From Dasypus novemcinctus (Eukaryota > Chordata > Mammalia > Cingulata > Dasypodidae): a DNA stretch of 64,000 bases. Under the pieces are notes generated by a model. The model saw nothing but the letters and a program-made list of their open reading frames with translations. It did no database searches and was not told the origin of the DNA. Of this stretch, positions 58,413 through 64,000 are shown piece by piece (the stretch's first letter is position 1; each line of letters opens with the position of its first letter). The stretch lies in the NCBI RefSeq assembly GCF_030445035.2, contig NC_080680.1, positions 48,125,212-48,189,211 on the forward strand. The letters are read 5' to 3'. The translations under genes and the position numbers were made by a program.

Positions 58413-58769
58413 GTAAGTGCTCATGCTGTTGAGGACTTCATGTTTTTGTTTATAGAAGCAAAAGCCTTCCATTTGAAGATCGTTTTCAGATAATATTCTT
58501 TCTGAAGAAATCATTTAGGGTATCATATTCAATCTTTTTTGTTTTGTTTCTATTTGTTTGGTGGTTGAATTTAATGAATAAGGGCTTTTTAACTGTCATC
58601 TCTGGCTCCTAAGTGGATTGTTATCAGGATCCTAACACCTACCATAATTTAGGATATAAAAACTTGCATTTGTCTCTTCCTCTGTTATATTAGATTTTTG
58701 ACATGTATTTTAACAGTTTTTTGAAAGGTTATAATAGCATGTAGCATGGTAGCCATTAGAATGAGTTTA
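58413..58769. other. Start of UHRF2 intron 3, nothing recognised
   Basis: Begins with the donor gtaagt; unique AT-rich sequence. Confidence 0.6.
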
Positions 58770-58970
58770 AAATATTTTTTACAGCTTTATAGAAATATAA
58801 TTCACATATACAATTTACCCATTTAAAGTGTACAGTTCAGTGTTTAGTGTATTCAGAATTATGCAGACAACACCACAAAGTAATTTGAGAACATTTTTAT
58901 CCCTCCCCAAAATAAAACCCATACCCATTAATAGTCATACCCCATTTTCATCTCCCCCAGTGAAATAGGT
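58770..58970 (-). mobile_element. L1M 3' end (antisense)
   Basis: 'acagctttatagaaatataa ttcacatata', 'ttaaagtgtacagttcagtg', 'caccacaaagtaatttgaga' is a textbook antisense L1M 3' end. Confidence 0.82.
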
Positions 58971-58990
58971 TTTGAAATGTTAAGATGGAA

Positions 58991-59080
58991 TGGAGCAGGT
59001 TCTAGCTCTGTGGTTGAGCACCTGCTTTGCAGGTATGAGGTTCTGGGCTCAATCCCTGGTACTACCTAAAAAAAAAAAAA
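58991..59080 (+). mobile_element. Monomeric tRNA-Ala(TGC)-like SINE
   Basis: Head tagctctgtggttgagcacc, anticodon arm 'cctgctttgcaggt' with TGC at the anticodon position, and TPsiC arm 'ggttctgggctcaatccctgg', then 'acctaaaa..'. Perfect 16-bp target duplication aaatgttaagatggaa at 58975-58990 and 59081-59096. Confidence 0.93.
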
Positions 59081-59096
59081 AAATGTTAAGATGGAA

Positions 59097-60129
59097 GTAG
59101 TATTAAGAACTTGCCCTTGAAGGCCTAGTAACATTTTCTGTATGCATTTTCAAAATCCTAGTGTGAAAGTTACGATTGGGACAGATTTTGTATTTGATCA
59201 ACACACTAATGACTTTTAAGCCATCACTTGACATATTTTATAATACCAAATTCCTAACAAGTATGAGAGTCCAAGATCTTAGATGTGATCTCCCTCTTCC
59301 CCTCCAAAACAGTATGAAAGAACTCAGTGTCCCAACTTGGATTTCCTTTATACCTGGAAACACACTGAATGAAAGGGGGCAAAAGCAGCTGGCTTTGTTT
59401 TCTGGTACTTCTCATGGCTGTGGCTAACCTGCCAACACTACTTATTGCAAATGAACCATCATACCTTGCTTATCATAGTTGATGGTAATAGAACCAACAA
59501 CTAGGATGAGTATTATGGTTTGGGATTCACCAGGACTGGCAATATTTGTTGAATTGAGGCTATAGTAGAAAGGGGTTGAAGTTGATATATTGGTGTAAGC
59601 AGTCTGGATTTATGAATGCTGTGGAAAAGAGGCAAGATTACTATAGTGGTGGAGAACTTCAGTTATCTGTATATCTGCCTTCAATAAGCAGGGTGGCTAA
59701 GTTCTTGATTTGCCTTATTGAGTTGTATCTTTCTGAGAATGGAAGACACAACTAGGAAAACTACCTGGAACCTGATTCTGACCAAAAAAAGGAGTTATTG
59801 TTTGGTGAAAAATAGGGTAAGAAACTTTAATCACTAAGTAAACTAAGGCTTACTCATTTTTAGTTTTAGGGGCTATTAAAATTGGATTTGGAGTAAGACT
59901 GTCCACGTGAATAGGCCCGATGCATGAGTTTAGTGTAAGGAGCACAAAACGAAGTACCTTAGCATTTAGTTCTTTTTTTAAAAAAATATTTTCTGTGCAT
60001 TTTGGTGTATTCCATTTAAATCAACATATATATCACACATGTGCACTATCAGTGACTACATTTATATCCTATATTTTATTTGACTTAACATAGCAAAAGT
60101 ATTTTCCCATGTCATTAAAGAGTCTTAAA
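59097..60129. other. UHRF2 intron 3, nothing recognised
   Basis: No repeat or coding pattern found, apart from possible old L1 3' sequence at 59990-60110. Confidence 0.5.
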
Positions 60130-60345
60130 TGTCTCCAATTTTTAAAAAAATGTATTTTTATTAAAGTTGTGAACTTACAAAACAATCATGCACATGTGTG
60201 GAGTTCCCCATACAGTACCCTGCACCAGCACACTGTGTTGTTGTGGAACATTTGTTACAAATTAAGAGGTAATATTATCAGACGTTACCACTAACTATGG
60301 TCTATACTGTATATTTGTAGTTCATTATTTTTTAATGATGGAGAA
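60130..60345 (-). mobile_element. L1-type 3' UTR fragment (antisense)
   Basis: 'ttgtgaacttacaaaacaat catgcaca', 'acactgtgttgttgtggaac atttgttaca' match the family also seen at 3990 and 63655. Confidence 0.6.
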
Positions 60346-60574
60346 ATGTCTTCATTATATGGAATGTTAGTAAAAGGGAATCTAAATCAACATGTTTGAC
60401 AAGACTAAAATTATCTGCCCTAATTATTTTAGATAAAGGAAATATATGGTTCATTGCTGGCAAATTTAAGATGTGATAGCTGAACTTTGCCTGAGAAGCT
60501 TAATGGTAGGTAATTGTCATTCAAATCCTCAAGAGAAAAAGACTATGTGAAATATAATATGAAAAATAAAAAAC

Positions 60575-60780
60575 GGGAGTGGATATAGTTCAAGTGGTTG
60601 AGTGTCTGCTTCCCATGTACGAGGTCCCGGGTTTGATTCCCAATACCTCCTAGAAACCAAACAAATGAAAAAACCGATTTGGGGGAGACAGTGTAGCTCA
60701 GGGGTTGAGTGCCGACTTCCGACATGAGGTCCCGTGTCCCCATCCTGGTACTGCAACAGAAAACAAAAAATTTTAAAAAA
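60575..60780 (+). mobile_element. Two monomeric tRNA-Ala-type SINE units in tandem
   Basis: Unit 1 (60575-60672: ggatatagttcaagtggttg, gggtttgattccc) and unit 2 (60681-60780: agtgtagctcaggggttgag). Same arrangement as at 55265-55490, suggesting a dimeric SINE subtype. Confidence 0.82.
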
Positions 60781-61933
60781 AGATGAGCTCCTGGATAGGA
60801 GGTTCAAATAACAAAAGGTTGATGTAAACACCTAGAAAGAGTCTAGAAAGGTCCTAGATTGGATTGTTATGACCTAATATGAAATTTGGTAACAAATACT
60901 GTTAGATGAAAGTTTCATTCTTCACGATTAGTAGAATAGTAAATTTAAAAATATAGCAAAGTACATGTTGATTTCAATAAGTCATCAAACCATTTCTTAA
61001 CTCCTTGAATGGTGGATGCATTGAAGAGAGCTAGTGGAATAAATATGTGGCTTAGCAATAGTAATAAATTTTTACTGAGTAGTAAGTTCCAAGTGAATCA
61101 ATAGGATCTGGCTCTCAAATAGCTTTTTATTGCAAGTATGATGTCCGCCTTACTTTAAGGACAATATCAACAGGACCTGGTGCAGATTTAGAGTGCAACC
61201 TGGTATATAAAAATGTAAAGCCATTGTGAAGAATAACTGAAAAGAACTAGCTAGATATTTAGTGAAAGACTTGGGTTGTAGTAACTCATATTTTTAAAAG
61301 CTTTATCTAAAAAATTATGTACAACATAGAAGGTAAGTTTTAGGATTACCTAAACTTCTTACCAGTCAAGTATCTAAAGATAGAGAATTGCCTGCCTTAA
61401 GGTAGCCAATAAACAAGCATTGGCCATCTTCAACCATATAAAAGGAGACTTAGTGGAGATGTTACACTGCAAAGAGAATTTTCAGAGTTAATGACTATAT
61501 TAGATGGCTTCTAATTGCAATATAATTTTTACTTCCAAGACAGAATTTTTCAGACTTTTTTTGTACTTTAAATGGGCTTTAGGGTGCTTTATAGTCTACC
61601 ATACCATTCCATTTATGGTATAGATTAAGTATTACCATCTTCCCCTTAATGAACTAACTTTTTCTTTTCCTCCTCCTAGAGTAAGTTGAAAGTAATTTGC
61701 TTATTTAGCAAACCTGTGCATAATCAGAAGTTCATAACCTCTGAGTGTAACAGAACAGGCAGCTGTTTAGCAAAGGCACCGAGATAGTATATTGCACCTG
61801 GGATCAAGGAACCTGTCCCTGGAATTCTTTTGGGATATGCAGTCTTTGCCAGTTTAAAATAAAGCTATTTTTATAGTAAACTAATGATCTAATATATTAC
61901 CAGACCAGATGGATCTTTGAAATGAACCCATTA
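60781..61933. other. UHRF2 intron 3, nothing recognised
   Basis: No repeat or coding pattern found. Confidence 0.55.
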
Positions 61934-61944
61934 AAACAAAATGG

Positions 61945-62359
61945 GGAAGCAGATTTGGCTCAATGCATAGAGCATCCACCTACCACATGGGAGGTCCAGA
62001 GTTCAAACCCTGGGCCTCCTGACCTGTGTGGTGAGCTGGCCCAAGTGCAGTGCTGATGCATGCATGGAGTGCCATGCCATACAGGGGTGTTCCCAGCATA
62101 GGGGAGTCCCACATACAAGGAGTGCGCCCCATGAGGAGAGCTTGCCCCATGCGAAAAAAGTGCAGCCTGCCCAGGAGTGGCACAGCACACAGAGAGCTGA
62201 CACAGCAAGATGATGCAACAAAAAAGACAGTTTCCTAGTGCCGCTGACAAGAATATAAGCGGACACAGAAGAACACAGTGAATGGACACAGAGAGCAGAC
62301 GCCGGGCGGGCGGAGAAGGGCGGGGGAGAAATAAGTAAAAAATAAATCTTTAAAAAAAC
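61945..62359 (+). mobile_element. DAS-type SINE, long form (sense)
   Basis: Complete sense copy with head (gaagcagatttggctcaatg, gttcaaaccctggg) and tail (aaaaaataaatc). Target duplication aaacaaaatgg at 61934-61944 and 62360-62370. The only long-form DAS copy in sense orientation within UHRF2. Confidence 0.95.
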
Positions 62360-62370
62360 AAACAAAATGG

Positions 62371-63654
62371 CTTACTGAGTCATACCAAGTAGATTAGTCT
62401 CTTGCAACTTCAATCCCTACTTCATTCAGAGCAGAGTTAAAATATAAAACAAAACAAAAAAACCACCACTACCAACCCACAATTTTCAGTCTGTGAGGAC
62501 TGATAGGTATTGTAAATTTATGTTGTTTTTTATTAGGCAGAAGGATTAAAAAAAAAAAAAGATACATTATTGGACATTGTTCTAAATATAAATGAAATTA
62601 TTTTTCTAATCAATTTTTTTCCTCAGTTACAGGTGGCAAACATTTTAAGTTTATGAAAAGCGGAGTTAAGTTATAAGATTTACTTGGTGTTTTAAAACCT
62701 GAGGGTTTTATTGTTTTCTATAGATGCCTTGATGAGCATAGGCTGAATTTTTGAAGGCTTCTTGTGAAGATTTTGCAGTGAAGCCATAGATTAGTCTCCC
62801 CCTTTTTTCTTGTATTAACTTTATAATTCACATTTTATGGGTTACTGCAGATCATATAAAGCAGATATGTGGGGTTGACATCAGAGTGCCTGGTATAAAG
62901 TAGATATTTGTGGGGTTTTTTATTTTTATTTTTTTATTGTTCTGTACCACTCATCTATTATCACCCTTACCTCAGCAAGGACCTTGTATTTTTAGAATTC
63001 AACCAGTGTAGTTAATACATAGAGGGAAAAGAGTTGACAATAGAAATATTAAATTAAGAGATTTACATTCTAAGGGACACTTGAATCATCCTTAAGGTTT
63101 TTAAAAGCGCTTCAGTGGACCTAACTGTGAGGAGAGCTACCTTTCCCCCCCCCCCCCTCCAAAATCCTGATTACTGGGGTGAGACTATATGTCTTGAATG
63201 AAAATTCAATTTTTAGTAGTGATTTGTTTGAACAGAAAACAAATGGGGAAGGGAATGAGAAGTGAGCAACTTCAAGGAAATATAGGCAGTTCTTAGTTCA
63301 GGAAGGAGTATGTAAAAGAAAGGCGAGAGAACTTCAAATTTATATAATTTATAGCTTCTTAAAAGTTGTTTATTCCCATCAGTGGTTCCCTCTGGGTGTT
63401 TATATACACTGAATTTCTAAGCTATAGTTAAGATATTAAAAGTTAAGGTTAATACTTTTTAAGGGTCTTAAACATCTGTCTCAATTCACAAAGCTGTAGC
63501 TTTAGTCTTCTGACAGTAGAGACCCTGACACTATGGATGGTGAAAATCCATGATATTGACTAAGGAGACGGGGTAGTCTTGGAGCAGGACAATCATTTAG
63601 TGTTTTTTGTAGATAAATAAGTCTATGGCATCGCTTATGGCATTTTAGGTAACA
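62371..63654. other. UHRF2 intron 3, nothing recognised
   Basis: A run of 12 A at 62549-62560 and 13 C at 63145-63157. No coding pattern. Confidence 0.55.
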
Positions 63655-63770
63655 TCTTTTTTTTTATTATAAGCTGTAGGTTTGCAGAAAGTTCGTACAT
63701 AAAAAATCTTTTGTATAACTATTATGTTAGTTAAATTAACTCCCCAATGAGAAAACCAGGGGTTAATTAT
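63655..63770 (-). mobile_element. L1-type 3' end fragment (antisense)
   Basis: A T run followed by 'attataagctgtaggtttgc agaaagttcg tacataaaaa' resembles the poly(A)-proximal end of the same L1 3' UTR family, antisense. Confidence 0.5.
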
Positions 63771-64000
63771 AACTTGCCTGAAGTCTCAAGAGATGACCAG
63801 TATGTAAATTGCCATTCAACCTACATACAGTATATGCATTAATAATTGGTAGTAGCCTGTACTTGTCTTGCCTTTAAGAGTCAACCATTTTTTATGAAAC
63901 AGGTATGACCTAGACTTGCTTTAGACTTTGCCTGAGATTCAAACAAAATACACATAAAACTTCTATTGAGATAAACCCTAGGTATGCCAGCGACTGAGAC

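Larger units (their letters stand above)
37702..64000 (+). other. UHRF2: UHRF2 gene, 5' part (partial; runs off the right edge)
   Basis: Extent of the gene from the start codon to the window edge. Three coding exons are visible, separated by introns 37855-45995 (8,141 bp) and 46230-58152 (11,923 bp); intron 3 begins at 58413 and is unfinished at 64000. All four visible splice sites inside the gene follow GT-AG. The three exons give about 215 residues of a protein that is about 800 residues long in mammals, so roughly a quarter of the CDS is present. No frameshift or stop interrupts it. The remaining Tudor, PHD finger, SRA and RING segments are not here. The introns are rich in L1 fragments and DAS SINEs but contain no other gene that I can support. 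Confidence 0.95.

Noticed and set aside
58991-59060. Functional tRNA-Ala gene
   Set aside because: Mismatches in the acceptor and D arms, a direct poly(A) tail and perfect target duplications mark it as a SINE.

Overview
This window is nuclear DNA from a placental mammal, very probably an armadillo (Xenarthra: Cingulata, Dasypus or a close relative). The diagnosis rests on about two dozen copies of tRNA-Ala-derived DAS-type SINEs, a retroposon group known from armadillos. They occur beside pan-mammalian repeats (MIR, L2, MER5, MLT1-like LTRs, L1) and a vertebrate gene with GT-AG introns and a CpG-island promoter. Nothing is organised as in a prokaryote: there are no operons, and almost every open frame of 60-190 codons lies inside a repeat or a GC-rich island.

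Layout. Positions 1 to about 36,700 are gene-poor intergenic DNA. It holds two L1-like 3' ends with poly(A), nested DAS SINEs, LTR-like repeats, a textbook solo LTR with a 5-bp target duplication (29833-30305), and a long processed pseudogene of MORF4L1 (about 24347-26915) interrupted by two later SINEs. Positions about 36,735-38,360 form a CpG island carrying the promoter and first coding exon of UHRF2. From 37,702 to the right edge the window is the 5' part of UHRF2 on the + strand: coding exon 1 (37702-37854), exon 2 (45996-46229) and exon 3 (58153-58412), with introns of 8,141 and 11,923 bp. Intron 3 is still open at the edge. The three exons encode about 215 residues: the ubiquitin-like domain, a variable linker, and the start of the tandem Tudor domain. 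The Tudor remainder, PHD, SRA and RING parts of UHRF2 must lie beyond position 64,000.

The only gene for which intact function can be supported is UHRF2, a chromatin-associated E3 ubiquitin ligase paralogous to UHRF1. All other features are mobile-element remains, simple repeats and one dead retrocopy. I found no undescribed multi-gene system. The most informative observations are: the MORF4L1 retrocopy, which preserves the alternatively spliced insert inside the chromodomain; an SINE whose 5' end has become a perfect 14-bp hairpin; an orphan poly(A)-tailed insertion (17713-18085); a TCTCGCGAGA palindrome in the UHRF2 promoter; and a 6:1 antisense excess of long DAS SINEs in the UHRF2 introns. 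Repeat family names are assigned by eye and need confirmation with a repeat library.
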